DNA from: Cyprinodon diabolis
Lineage: Eukaryota; Chordata; Actinopteri; Cyprinodontiformes; Cyprinodontidae
Length of the DNA stretch: 64,000 nucleotides
NCBI GenBank assembly: GCA_030533445.1
Contig: CM060072.1
Span: 29,001,766 to 29,065,765 of the forward strand
Reading direction: 5' to 3'
A model generated the notes under the pieces. It did no database searches. It was not told where the DNA came from and saw nothing but the letters and a program-made list of their open reading frames with translations. This document shows positions 13,185-24,420 of this stretch, one piece after another (the first letter of the stretch is position 1; each line of letters opens with the position of its first letter). Made by a program: the position numbers and the translations under genes.

Positions 13185-13500
13185 AGCCATCTTTTTCTTT
13201 AGCGCCAATTCATATAAATGTCATCTCAGGTTACTTTATAGAGACAGTTCAACCATATCATCCAGAGAGATTGGTTCAAAGTTTTCTATCTAAGGAAAAC
13301 CAGCTGATGGCATCGACTCTTTAGCAATCCCTCACACCAATCATGCTTGTGGCGACTGTGGAGAGGAAAACTACCTTTGAACAGGAAGAAACCTCCACCA
13401 GAACCAGGCTCAGTGTGTGCAGCCATCTGACGAGACCAGCGGGTGTTCATGGAGACAGAAGCAGACATAGAAAAAGAAGCAGAGATACAAGGCAATGTGT
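13185..13500 (-). mobile_element. L2-like LINE 3'-UTR fragment
   Basis: One of at least six copies in the window of the same 3' module, recognised by GGTTCAAAGTTTTCTATCTA, CTCACACCAA.CATGCTTG and GAGACAGAAGCAGACATAG. The strand is assigned from 44905-45970, where the complement of this module follows reverse-transcriptase C-terminal coding sequence. Confidence 0.75.
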
Positions 13501-13589
13501 CACAGCCATGCCGTACTGACCTTATGAATAAGTAATAAATTACACAGACTGCACAGTAGTTGATGTGTGTTATGCACAGTGAGAGAAGC

Positions 13590-14173
13590 ACATGAGTGAC
13601 CATAGGTAATGTTTGCATAAAAAATCCAAGGAGGGGTGTTGTTGATCCTTGTCCCTCTTCCTCTCACCTCCTCCTTCCCCCAAGTGAGGAGTTGTACTGG
13701 TTGATGGCTTGAGGAACAAAGGAGTTCAGCAGTCTGTTGGTTCTGCATTTGGGGAGGAGCAATCTCCCACTGATCAGGCTCCTGTGAGTTGAATCACAGA
13801 GCTGGCTTGCCTGACCAGTTTGTCCAGTTTTGAGGTGTCCATCTTGGATGTGCTGCTACCCCAATACACCATGGTGTAGAAGAGGACACTGGCCACCACA
13901 GGCTGGTAGAATATCTCCAACAGCTTATTGCAGATGTTGAACGACCTCAGTCTCCTCAGGATGTACATCCTGCTCTGTGTCGCCCTGTGCAGTTGGTTAG
14001 TGTGTGTTGACCAGTCCAATTTATTGTCCAGTCACACCCCAAGGTATTTGTATGACTCCACAACTTCCACTTCAGCTCCCTCCAGTAGTACCGACTTAGT
14101 GTTTGGTCCATTCCACCCAAAGTCTATGACCAGCTCCTTCAGCTGGAGATTTTCAGCTCCAGGTGGTTGGTGC
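13590..14173 (-). mobile_element. Rex1/L2-like LINE, reverse transcriptase C-terminal part (pseudogene)
   Basis: The reverse strand encodes a typical fish non-LTR retrotransposon segment: DWSTHTNQLHRATQSRMYI, LRRLRSFNICNKLLEIFYQ and VVASVLFYTMVYWGSS, the region just after the polymerase palm. The frame is shifted and stopped in places. It is interrupted at 14173 by the DNA transposon at 14174-14722 and resumes at 14732. Confidence 0.85.
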
Positions 14174-14722
14174 TAGCCTGACGTAGTCCTACTCAATTCT
14201 AGTCAGAATACGAGTCTGATACTGCTCCATAGAGCTGTGATTATGGGGCGTGTTTTAAACGAACCAGGAAAAAAAATGCCTCTGCACTCAATTGGATAGA
14301 CCTACAACCAATAAGAGCAACGGAGTGCGTGATGTATGTTAAGAGAAGCATAGTTGTTGTCAACAAAAACCAAAGCGTGCAGTTGCACGCCTAGAATAAG
14401 AAGATGAGCCTTGATCGCGTTTCTCTGTTCCTCTTTTAAAATTTATTTGCTGTCATCTAGAACAGACCTAATAGCAGAATCTACTCACCTCAACTCTCCA
14501 GCGGCAGCCATTGTTGTTGTCACCCAAGCGCGCTTTGGCGACGTGGTTGATTATGTTACTGTTGATCATCTGTCCATCATCGTATAAAGCCCGCCCTGAC
14601 AATTTGATTGTCCCGCCAGATATTGTGCGAGCATACTCGTGCTACTATTAAGCAATGCCAGACCGAACTTCCCGACCTCAAACGTTGTGGGCGGGACTAA
14701 GTTCGGAATGGCACCCAGGCTA
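14174..14722. mobile_element. Non-autonomous DNA transposon with 9-bp target duplication
   Basis: A 549-bp insert starting TAGCCTGACG and ending CCCAGGCTA, flanked on both sides by GGTTGGTGC (14165-14173 and 14723-14731). Removing it restores continuous LINE sequence. The nine-base duplication suggests a Mutator-like or similar family; the inverted terminal match is short (TAGCCTG). No transposase is encoded. Confidence 0.8.
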
Positions 14723-14731
14723 GGTTGGTGC

Positions 14732-14840
14732 TGCACCAGGTGGAAAAGTCCCCCACCAGTCTCCTATACTCCTCCTCTCTGTTGTACCTGATACAACTCA
14801 AATGGCTGTTACATCGGCATGCTTCTGTACGTGACACAGC
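14732..14840 (-). mobile_element. Rex1/L2-like LINE, upstream continuation
   Basis: Continues the LINE of 13590-14173 beyond the inserted transposon, reading in reverse through CTGCACCAGGTGGAAAAGTC and ACTCCTCCTCTCTGTTGTA. It has no intact frame. Confidence 0.65.
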
Positions 14841-14889
14841 TGTCCATTCACCGGTGCTAGGTCGGTGAATGGAGTGAGCAATCAAGGCA

Positions 14890-17110
14890 ATTATCAGTGC
14901 CAAGATCACGACAAACTATCAACCATTTCCACAGGCGGCCCCATCCAGGAAACACACAGCCAGGCAGACAAGCTCTGAGCCAGCTCCCATGTCAGAGGAT
15001 GACAGTGAGAACATCCAGTGAGTCACAGTCAGAGAAACAGGACTACACTGAAAAACAGGGCAAGCTCTAACATCTATAAACAAAGAATTAGAATTAGTTT
15101 ATAAAGTTAATTGGACTTAACTTTATTGTCGTTACATTGTCACAAGTACAAAGCAAAATAATTCACTCTCTGCGTTTAAACCATCCCTTTGCGGAGCAGT
15201 GGACTGCCATTGTGAGGTGCCCGGGAGCAGTGTGGGGGTTAAGGGTCTTGCTCAGGGACCCAGAGTGGAAATCCGTGGAAGTGAGGCTTGAACTCAGAAC
15301 TTCTGGGATCCAAGCACAATGCCCTAACCACTAGGGCACCACTACAAATGTGTTGATGGCAGCAGCACAGCTGATGTTTCTCTCCAGGATGGAGTGACAG
15401 CAAAACAGGAACAGACCAGATGGAGCTATTATGAGAAAAAGCAGAGAGAGCATAACGTTAGAGATTGAACTAACAAATACTGCAGAATAGGAGAATAGAG
15501 ATAGCAAGTAGCAGAATGATGGGGTCCTTATGTCCTCCAGCATTCTAAGCATATAGCAGTATAACGATATAGCTCAGGGTAACCTGAGCCACTCTAACTA
15601 TAAACTTTATCCAAAATGAATGTTTTAAGCCTACCCTTAAAAGTAGACAGGGTGTCTGCCTCACAGACTAAAACTTGTAGTTGGTGAAGAGCCTGATAGC
15701 TAAAGATCTGCCTCTCATTCTACTTTTAGATTGAGAACGAAATGTTCTGTTATTAGGAAGGAACAATCATATATCTGATGTAGGATGGAGCTTGGTTATT
15801 TAAAGCTTTATATGTGGGAAGGATGATTTGAAATTCTATTGTGGATTGAACAGGAATCCAACGAAAAGAAGCTAGGATAGGAGAGATATGATCTCTTTTT
15901 ATCAGAACTCTGACTGCAACATTTTAGATCAGCTGAAGGCTTTTAACTACAGTTTGTGGACTTCATGATAGTAAAGAATTACAATAGTCCAGCCTTGAAG
16001 TAACAAATGCATGGACTAGTTTCTCAGCATCACTCCTGGACAGTAGATTTCTAATTTTTGCAATATTCCACAGATGAATGAAGGAAATTCTAGAAACCAA
16101 TTTAATATAGGATTTAAATGAAAGGTCCTGATCAAAAATGACACCAAGATTTACTATATTATCTGATATCGATTTAATCCCATCCAAATGAAGTGACTAA
16201 CTAATCAGCTTTGTTTTCAAAGACTCTGATCCAAAGACCAGAGTCTATAACTTCTGTTTTTTCTGCATTCAGGAGCAGAAAGTTAAGAGCCATCCAGGTT
16301 TTTATGTCTTCAAGATATGCCTGTAATCTATGTAATGGGTTAACTTCATCTGGATTTATAGACAGATATAGCTGGGTATCATCAGACTAACAGTGGAAAT
16401 TAATCCCATGCTGTCTAATAATTGTACCAATTGGAAGTATTTATATAATAAAGAGAATTGGTCCTAGCACTGATCCCTGTGATACTCAACAAGTAACCCT
16501 GGAGCATGAGGAGGATTTATCATTAACGTGAACAAACTGAAATCGGTCAGATAGAAACGATTTAAACCAGTCTATTGCTTCCTTTAATTCCAACAAAATA
16601 TTCAACTATTTCTAAAATAGTATTATGATCAATTGGATCAAATGCAGCACTGAGATCTAACAGGACAAGTATAGATACAAGTCCATTAGCCATGAGAATA
16701 TAATTAGTTACTTTTGCCAAAGCTGTTTCAGGGCTATGATGAGCTCTAAAGCCAGACTGAAACTCTTCAAAAAGTTCATTATTGTGTAAGTGATCAGACA
16801 CTTGTTTGGCAACTACTTTCTCAATAATTTTAGATAAGAAAGGAAGATTGGATATAGATCTATAATTGACCAAGTCATCTGGGTCAAGAGACGCTTTCTT
16901 AAGTAAAGGTTTGATTACAGCAACCTAAAAAGCCTTTGATACATATCCCTGCGACAGGGAGAGATTAATCACATCACAAATGGAGGAATAGTTCAAAGGG
17001 AATTCTTAATAAATTAAATAACCTGGCTGGAACTGGATCTAACATACAAGTTGAAGGCTTAGATAAAGACAATAGTTTTGCTAACCATGAAAATTCAACT
17101 GGATCAAAGC
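14890..17110 (-). mobile_element. L2-like LINE with reverse transcriptase remnants, split by a SINE
   Basis: Reading the reverse strand, 16562-16873 encodes NYRSISNLPFLSKIIEKVVA, then LFEEFQSGFRAHHSPETALA and LVLLDLSAAFDPIDHNTIL, which are reverse-transcriptase fingers and palm motifs of the L2 clade (normally AAFDTIDH). 15963-16187 encodes the downstream part ([32 protein letters not shown]). 3'-UTR sequence runs to about 15350 and continues at about 14890-15090 beyond the SINE. Several stops and frameshifts make it a pseudogene. Confidence 0.85.
15090..15345 (-). mobile_element. tRNA-derived SINE inserted in the L2-like LINE
   Basis: The reverse strand starts GGTGCCCTAGTGGTTAGGGC, with box-A-like TAGTGGTTAG and box-B-like GTTCTGAGTTCAAGCC, and ends in a tail near AACTTTATTGTCG and TTAGAATTAG. 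LINE 3'-UTR sequence resumes on both sides, as seen by comparison with 38990-39040. Related copies lie at 21770, 35715, 52608 and 63885. Confidence 0.75.
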
Positions 17111-17379
17111 AGTCTAAACCCTGTTCAGATTCTATGGCTACCTAAGATGGGGAGTGCTAAAGATCTTATTTTTAATAAACTCAATCTTATTTATAAAGAA
17201 TCCCATCAAATTATTCCTGCTAAGAGCAGGTGGAATGGACGGTTCAACAGAGCTGTGGCTCTGGGTGAGTTTGAAAACTGTAATAAAAACAAATTTAAGA
17301 TGATTCTTATTCTCCTCTATTAATAAGAAATATGCTGCTCTTGCTTTATGAAGGGTCCTCTTATACAGTAGTAAACTAT

Positions 17380-17960
17380 TTTTTCCAGACTAGGTAGGAT
17401 TCCCATAGGCTGTTAGGTTTCTGTTTCTGTTATGTTTTTCTTTTGAGTATTCTGTCTTTCCTTACTCCTTGATTTCTAGTGTTTAGTTTTCTTTTCACCA
17501 TGTTTCATTATCCTAGTTATTTGATTATCATTTCCAGTCTTCTTGGTTTTCCATTTGTTGTCCTCTGCTGCCCCCTTGTGTCCTCTTTCACTAGCTCTGT
17601 TTTCTGCACTGCCCTCACCTGTTTTCAATCCCCTCGTTAGCCCCCTCTTTGTCTCAGTCTCCTTTAAAAACCCTCTCTGTTCAGTTCCCCTTTGCTGGGT
17701 CCTCGTCAAACACCGTCTGCCTGCTCCAACTCCTTCTCTCTGTGCCCACCTCGTCATGTTTGTGATTCCCCTGATTTTCCCCAAGGTTTCTGGTATGTTA
17801 GACTTGTTTTCATGTTAATTTGATTTTTTGGATTTCTGGACTTCTGGTTTCTTGTTTTGTTTTCCTTGGATTTTTGTATAACCAGCCTCTGTTTTCTGTC
17901 AAGTTTTTTTATTAAATCCACAAAAGATTCACCTCTGCCTCTCTGCCTCTGCTTTTGGCA
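17380..17960 (+). repeat. Pyrimidine-rich interspersed repeat, possibly a retroelement end
   Basis: T- and C-rich sequence with phrases common in fish retroelement ends (CTGCCCTCACCTGTTTTCAA, CCTTTAAAAACCCTCTCTG, then TTTTATTAAATCCACAAAAG). It could be a decayed LTR or a LINE 3' UTR. I see no flanking duplication or primer-binding site. The long open frames here are chance. Confidence 0.35.
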
Positions 17961-19231
17961 CCATTTTCTCTCCAGTTTCCTAGCATTATGCTTCAGAGTG
18001 CGCAGCTCTGCATGAAACCAGAAATAGGATTTGAAAAATACATTTTTAATTGCAGTATTTGATAAAGAAAAAATGAATGCAAAATTAAAGTTTCTCTTTA
18101 AAATTCACTTTAAATGTGCAATGAAGTAATGCAAATTGCATAATCTAAGTATTACATTTAAAATTGATTTTTTTTTCTTTTTGCAGTGACTCTGTCCTCC
18201 TTTTCATATATATCCTTTAAACAGTATTTCTTAAAACTGAAAACTTTTTCCATAGCTCTTTGTGTCACTCAGCTTGCATGCGGGTCTAGAATGAAGTGGG
18301 ATTTTCCAGAGTAAAGGGAGCTGAATACACATGTTTGCCACACCTTACAAATTCAGTTCAAAAATATTTTATTAATCCCAAAGGGATAAGAAATGCTAAG
18401 TGCATCATTGTGATTTCAACACATATATTATCGTTGGAAAATAATGAACCCTTTTTTCTTCAGAAATACCCTCTGCTTTGTTTTGGAAGATCACAGAAAT
18501 ACAAAGAAAACCACTGATGCATTCAGATGATACAACTGGAAGTGAGGAAGTGATTTTACTTTATTAAAGTCTGAGGTCTGTAATCTTTCGTTTGCTAGTT
18601 TATAGGAAAATGAACATTCTTTATTAATTAGTCAACAATTACTATGAAGTTTATACGTCAGATTTTGCCATTAAGGCAAATTTTCATCTGCAGGTTAATC
18701 TCATATTTGGTTTGTTTAAAATAAATGACCAAATATGAAGGAGAGTCATGAAGGACAATTTAAAACAGGCAGTTAGGAGAGAGCGCATTGTCACACTGGT
18801 CATAGTATCTGTGCCACCACATGGCACTGGAAAGGAATATTTGTACTGAAACATTCAAACTCAGTCACCAGTGACCTTTGACCTATTTTTTTTAAACATT
18901 TCAAAGATTGTCACAGTGTCATGGGCTGGCACAGATCCAATGACTGTGACAGCCAACACAATCTTAGTAAAAACTGTCCTGCAGTGAACATAGAAAAAAG
19001 CAAATACCTAGTATCTAATAAAACACTTCTAGGTTAATGTTAGTAAAACACTTAGGTGAATTATCTTAACATCTTTGATTCTCCAAGAGACACTGTTTAC
19101 TTTTTTTTTTTTTTTTTTACCAAATGAAAGAAAATTTAGTGAAGGGGAACAGCGTTTTTTTTTTTTTTTACATTGGGCCCTTGATTTTACGTTATTACAT
19201 CATGTTCTACTAACCCATATGAGTTTTGTGT
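17961..19231. other. Intergenic, nothing recognised
   Basis: AT-rich sequence with T runs near 19100 and 19155. No exon with splice-consistent ends and no repeat family was identified by eye. Confidence 0.4.
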
Positions 19232-19881
19232 CATTTGGAGCTGTTCTAAAGATATTCGGTTGTGTAATCCAAGTAACGTCTTCCTATGGGCAATGAGTTG
19301 AAGGCACAAACTAAACTGTTCATAATTTATTCTTTATGGTACACCAGCATTCATTAAATGTAGGCAAATCACTGTCCCCCGGACATCCGCGGTTATATTT
19401 TATATATTTATATATTTTTTAAGCAAAGCGACGCGTGTATGACGTCACCCGTGCGCACCGGCTACCATTCCTTCATCCTGTCCGCTGAACTGCTGCTAGT
19501 TTTACTCCCATGCCTGGAAGATGTCTAGTGCTACTACCACAGATGATCTCGCTCTTCAAATGGAATTGAACGATTCAGATTAACTAGCCGGATGAATATA
19601 AGGGGTAGAGCGTAGCCGCCTGTGGCCCGGGCTGCCTGTCACGACTCCAGTCCGGCGCGCGGATGACGTCATACACACGCCGCTTTGTTTAAAAAATATA
19701 TAAATATAAAAAATATAGCCGCGGATGTCTGGGGAACAGTGATTCACCTACATGTTATGAATGCTGGTGTACCATAAAAAATAAATTATGAACAGTTTAG
19801 TTTGTGCCTTCAAGTCGTTGCCCATAGGAAGACTATACTTGGATATAACCTAACGGAATATCTTCAGAACAGCTCCAAATG
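19232..19881. mobile_element. 650-bp foldback element with CpG-rich centre
   Basis: Left arm 19232-19445 and right arm 19668-19881 are inverted copies of roughly 85-90% identity, with outer ends CATTTGGAGCTGTTCT. Both arms share ATGGTACACCAGCATTCAT and an AT-rich block next to ACATCCGCGG. The 220-bp centre is strikingly CpG-rich (GTGCGCACCGGC, AGTCCGGCGCGC) compared with its surroundings and holds a 20-codon open frame at 19521-19583. No clear target duplication. Confidence 0.75.
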
Positions 19882-21499
19882 ATATATAACTGTGCTCTCC
19901 TTTAAATGCAGAGAGGTCATTTACCCACAATGTTTCTCAGATGGATGGACAAAATATAAATAGCAACAGAATAAAATTACATATGATCATATTCTACCAA
20001 TATACATTTAAAGAATGTGACAATACCCCAGTGGGTATTAAATAGTTTTTGTGGTTTGTGTCTAACTGCTCAAATAGTTTTGAATGTTATAATAAAATTA
20101 TGGCACTGAAGTACATTAGATTATTTTTTTTTTTACTTGCTTCACCTGTGATTTGAATGTAACTGTAGAATCAATGAAATAAATATTATTTGTACCCCTG
20201 TTAGGATCAGTATCTCAGGGAAAACTTGCAGAGTGGCAGACGTAGCATCACTGTATGTTTTATTTATTTATTTTTTTTCTTTTCAGGACTCGTTTCTTAA
20301 TCCACCAACTTGTTTGTGTTGAATACAGTTCAACATGTCACTCCCTTGCAATACAAACTCAGTGGTGTTGGTATAATCATTTACTCATTGAGTCCTTTTA
20401 TTGACCCGCTGCACTCAGATATTTCGGAAAATAAAGGTGTGCAGCACATTTTTATCACATTGACTGTGTGGGAAGCAGACGTCCAAATTAATAACTGAGT
20501 CAAGTGTTATGACAAAGGGAAACCTAGCATTATATTGAGGGTAACATTTAGGTCAAAGCTAAAAGTTGTTAAAAACGCTTACAAAGACAAGAATTATATA
20601 TATAATGTGTATATATATATATAATTATATAAATATAATCTCCAGGAGGTTACCTATGTGTTTGCACACATGGCAAAGCATTTTGGGTCATATTCACCAA
20701 GCATGTTGTAACACTGAGATTGTAAACACTGATAATCCTCTTTTAATTAAAGTGGATAAAATGTGCTTCGGTTTTTAGACCTTGGAGAGCTTTGTTAAAT
20801 TCTAGTTAATGAAACCTTTCTAAGGTAAACAAGAGAAACTAGCAGCAAACACGCGGCGGGAAACACGTTGCAAGACACACCCAGAAACTAATAAGATGTT
20901 GTTTTGATTTTGATCTCTATCAGATTCAGTAAAACATCACGAATGATTGCCAGGGAGTTTTATTAGATAAGGAGCATACTGGGTATCGTCCTTAAAGGAA
21001 CGGAATCCGGAGCAGGATGATTGTTTTTATTGCTAAATGGGGAAAATTCTGGTTGAAAGAATAGGAAGAGATAAAAAAAAATTGAGTCTCAACTCCTGAC
21101 AAAGGTAGACCACTGTAGATAGCTGTGTTAATTCCAAATAAAATTTATGACAGCAACAAATGGGTAATATTTTATATTGGGTCTATTTAAAAACATAGAT
21201 ATATTAGCTAATCATAAGCACATATGTAAAAAAAAAATGTAAAACATATTCTGAGATCTAAGCAATGAATTAATATTTGCCCTGGAAAAATGCTGAGCTC
21301 TTTACATCTCTCCCATGGTGCTATTGTTCATTTTCCTACATGATTGGTAAAATACAGTTATGCTGTGTGGTATAAGTATATGTTGGTAAAAAAAAAAAAA
21401 AAGTTAAATGAATCAGTTAATTATTTTTTCATTTCTCTTATCCTTTATGGCAGCTGTTTTCAAAACATTAATATAGAGAAGTTATTTTAGAAATAAATA
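19882..21499. other. Intergenic, nothing recognised
   Basis: AT-rich DNA with a short (AT)n run around 20595-20625 and a poly-A run near 21390. No exon or repeat family recognised. Confidence 0.4.
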
Positions 21500-21535
21500 G
21501 AATCGAACGAACGAACGAACTGACTGACTGACTGG
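21500..21535. repeat. (CGAA)n/(CTGA)n compound microsatellite
   Basis: Short run of GAAC tetramers passing directly into GACT tetramers. Confidence 0.85.
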
Positions 21536-21769
21536 TTCCACTGGCCCTGATCTTACCTTTGATCTCAAAATATGGCATTGAGTTCCTGCTTACATGTGCT
21601 AATGCTATAGTATCTTGCTGTGTCCCTTTCTTTTAGCAGTCAAGGACTGTTCAGAGTGCTGCTGTCATAATTCAGCTTTCTTCAGGCAGGTAAATGAGAT
21701 CACCATCATGGATGATAATGTTTAATCTGGAAAGTGCAGTTTTAGTCAGCTAACAGCTGACATAGGGAG

Positions 21770-21990
21770 TGCTGTCCTAGTGGTTAGAGCAGTGTGCTTG
21801 TGCTCTAAGAAGGTTGCAAGTACCCATATCGATCCCCACAGCCTAAACTCTGGGATCCTGAGAAAGATCCTTAACTCCACACTGCTACACAGGCACTGCA
21901 CAATGGCAGCCCACTACTCCCCAAGGGCATGGGTTCAATGTAGACAGTGAATTTTCCCATTGTGGGACAATAAAGGTGGATATTAGTTGG
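21770..21990 (+). mobile_element. tRNA-derived SINE
   Basis: Begins GTGCTGTCCTAGTGGTTAGA, carries a tRNA-like promoter region, and has the diagnostic middle CTGCTACACAGGCACTGCACA then AATGGCAGCCCACT and a 3' GGGACAATAAAGGTGGA. Related to the SINEs at 15090, 52608 and 63885. Confidence 0.7.
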
Positions 21991-22113
21991 ATTTTTCTGT
22001 GTTGGAACTTGAGCTATGACTGGAACACATTGGTTTGTATGGTGACTTGATCAACTTCTGCTTTTAAGATTCTCAAATCCCCGATCAGTCATGGCAGACT
22101 GCTGGTTCACACT

Positions 22114-22320
22114 GCATGCATTTTGCAACAGTAGACAGCCGCTTGCATGACTTTGCAGCAATTACAAATTAGCAATACCAATAATGCATGAAGCATCAAT
22201 GGAGAGGAAAACTTTCCCTAAACGGTCACTCCACTGTTCACTCCACTGTTACTTCATGCAGTTTTGGTATGAGGAATTGCTGCAAAGTCATGCAAGTGAC
22301 TGTCTACTGTTGCTGCATGC
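22114..22320. repeat. Inverted repeat, ~75-bp arms with 58-bp loop
   Basis: Arm 22114-22193 and arm 22252-22320 are inverted copies. Shared blocks include CAACAGTAGACAG, CTTGCATGACTTTGCAGCAA and TGCATGAAG. The element could form a long hairpin in RNA or cruciform DNA. Unrelated to other inverted elements in the window. Confidence 0.75.
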
Positions 22321-22489
22321 TGACCCAGGAAGAGTAAATAATTATCCGAGTTTATGGCCTGCTGCATTCTGCTGGGGAACCTTTAAGACACGTCTGTAAA
22401 ACTCGACTGAAGCTTCTCTGTGAAGTGCCTTGAGATAATATATGTTTTCAGTTGATGCTACATATATAAATATGATCGCTTTGATTGAA

Positions 22490-23750
22490 TCTATTCACAC
22501 ATTAAATAACAGAAATTTCACTGTACTATGGTTATCATAAATACACAGGCGGTAAAGCTGAAACAGCATTTATTTCAGTTTTAAGCCCCATTTAGGATGT
22601 TTAGGGTTGGTTTTCAAACTTGGGAACTAAGTCCGGTGGATTGTTTTTTACCTTTTTCATTTTAGTGGTAATTTTAGGTGATTCAAACGCCTGACATCCC
22701 CAGTAAATGAGGAACAAAACATTACTACGAAAAAGTTTGACTCAGAAATTGTTCAGATACAAATTATTGTTGTACTAATTTCTTAAAAGGAATTGGCCTG
22801 AATTGTTTGTCAGCTGTAGGCTCTAATTTAAAACAAAGTAAAGAAGAATGGACATCTGAATCTCACACAGTAAAACATTACAGAAAAAAGCAGTTTTCAT
22901 TTTTGTGTTAACTAGAAACATTTGACATGATCTTTTACACTTATATATGCGTTTCCGACTCTGGTACGTCCTTATCTCATTTTTTTTTTTTTCCTTTTAA
23001 ATCTGACCAATGAATAAGATTTACAACTATCAGTGCGTAAATAGCAGTCAGGGTTTCCTGGAATTTTTCCAAACACTTTAAGGGGAACAAGTTCAGACAA
23101 AATAATTAGAGCAACTACGCAATATAACACATTCCTCCATGGAGGTTAGCTAATAGCCGTGTTGTGTAGAAGCTGTCAGTATATTATTTACACATTTAAG
23201 ACATGGACATCCTTCCACTGTCACCATTTTTTTACAGGATTTCATTATGGAGAATTATTCTGAAACTAGGCTTATTTTCCTAGAAAAAAAAAACAACACT
23301 TTATGGGGTTAGAATTAGAATTTTAATGCATTGCATTAATTAAAAACACTCATAGAATAATGAGGAGAAGATAAACACAGGCTTGTCTGTGTTGTAATGA
23401 ATAAATAAATCTCTTTTTTTCATCATTGCAATTGTCAGCTTTGCCATTTCTTGGGTTTGCCATATAACTGAACACCCCTTATCTGACGTTTCATCCAAAG
23501 AAAAAAAAAGAAAAAAACGCTTTTTCAGTTTCCCTTCTAATCATCCTAGCTGGTCTGTTTACATTTTTAATAATGATATTTTATCACACACTGATGATAT
23601 TTTGATTTAAATAAAGAATAATTGTTTTTATATGATTGTGAGTTGTTACATGTAGGAAGGGTTCCTCTAAATCTCCCTATCAAAGTATAATTATTGTCAA
23701 TCATTTTTATTAAAAATTTCTTGAAATACAGGAAACATTTCAAATAGTCT
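22490..23750. other. Intergenic, nothing recognised
   Basis: AT-rich DNA with several homopolymer runs of T and A. No exon or repeat family recognised. Confidence 0.4.
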
Positions 23751-23754
23751 TAAT

Positions 23755-24420
23755 TCAGTTCAGTTTATTCATATATCCCCAATTCACAACACATGTCATT
23801 TGAAGGTGCGTTAAAAGACAATTCAATCACATCATAGATACAGAAGTGTTTTCTGTCTGAGGAAAACCAGCTGATGGCAGCTGATTTACCCTATTTACAC
23901 TACTCCTCTGAAAACCGATCCGTGCTGAATTCGGAACGAGCTTGGATCAGTTAACTGTGCCGAGCTTGGTTTCTGTGCCAAATGATTTCAAAAGGGTAGA
24001 GTATGGGGCTATTGACTCTCAGCAATCCTTCACACCAAGCATGCTTGTAGTGACAGTGGTGAGGAAAAACTCCCTTTGAACAGGAAGAAGCCTCCAGCAG
24101 AACCAGAACCAGGCTCAGTGTGAGCTGCTATCAGCTGAGGCCGACTGGGGTCCAAGGAGACGGAAGCAGACATAGAAAAGTAAAATAGAAGCCCTGATAC
24201 ATAGGAACCTTTTCTGATAGAAAAGGTGATGGTAAATTAGCACTATAAGTGGATCTTTCCAGGAAAGAAATGGTTAAGCAGATGAGCTCTGAGCCAGTTA
24301 TAATGTCAAACGGATAAAGAGAGTAGAAAGTCACAATAAAAGCTGATCCCATTGCTACGTTTAGGAGAGAAACAGGACCAAGCACTGAAATACAGGCCCA
24401 ACTCTATTATATCGAATCAT
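23755..24420 (-). mobile_element. L2-like LINE 3'-UTR fragment
   Basis: Begins TTCAGTTCAGTTTATTCATA and follows the same 3' module as 38565-39125, with an internal insertion near 23885-23990. It includes AGCAATCCTTCACACCAAGC, AGAAGCCTCCAGCAGAACCA and GAGACGGAAGCAGACATAG. Strand from the model at 44905-45970. Confidence 0.75.

Noticed and set aside
17476..17818. Overlapping ~100-aa frames on both strands
   Set aside because: They lie in pyrimidine-rich repeat-like DNA without conserved domains or exon signals.
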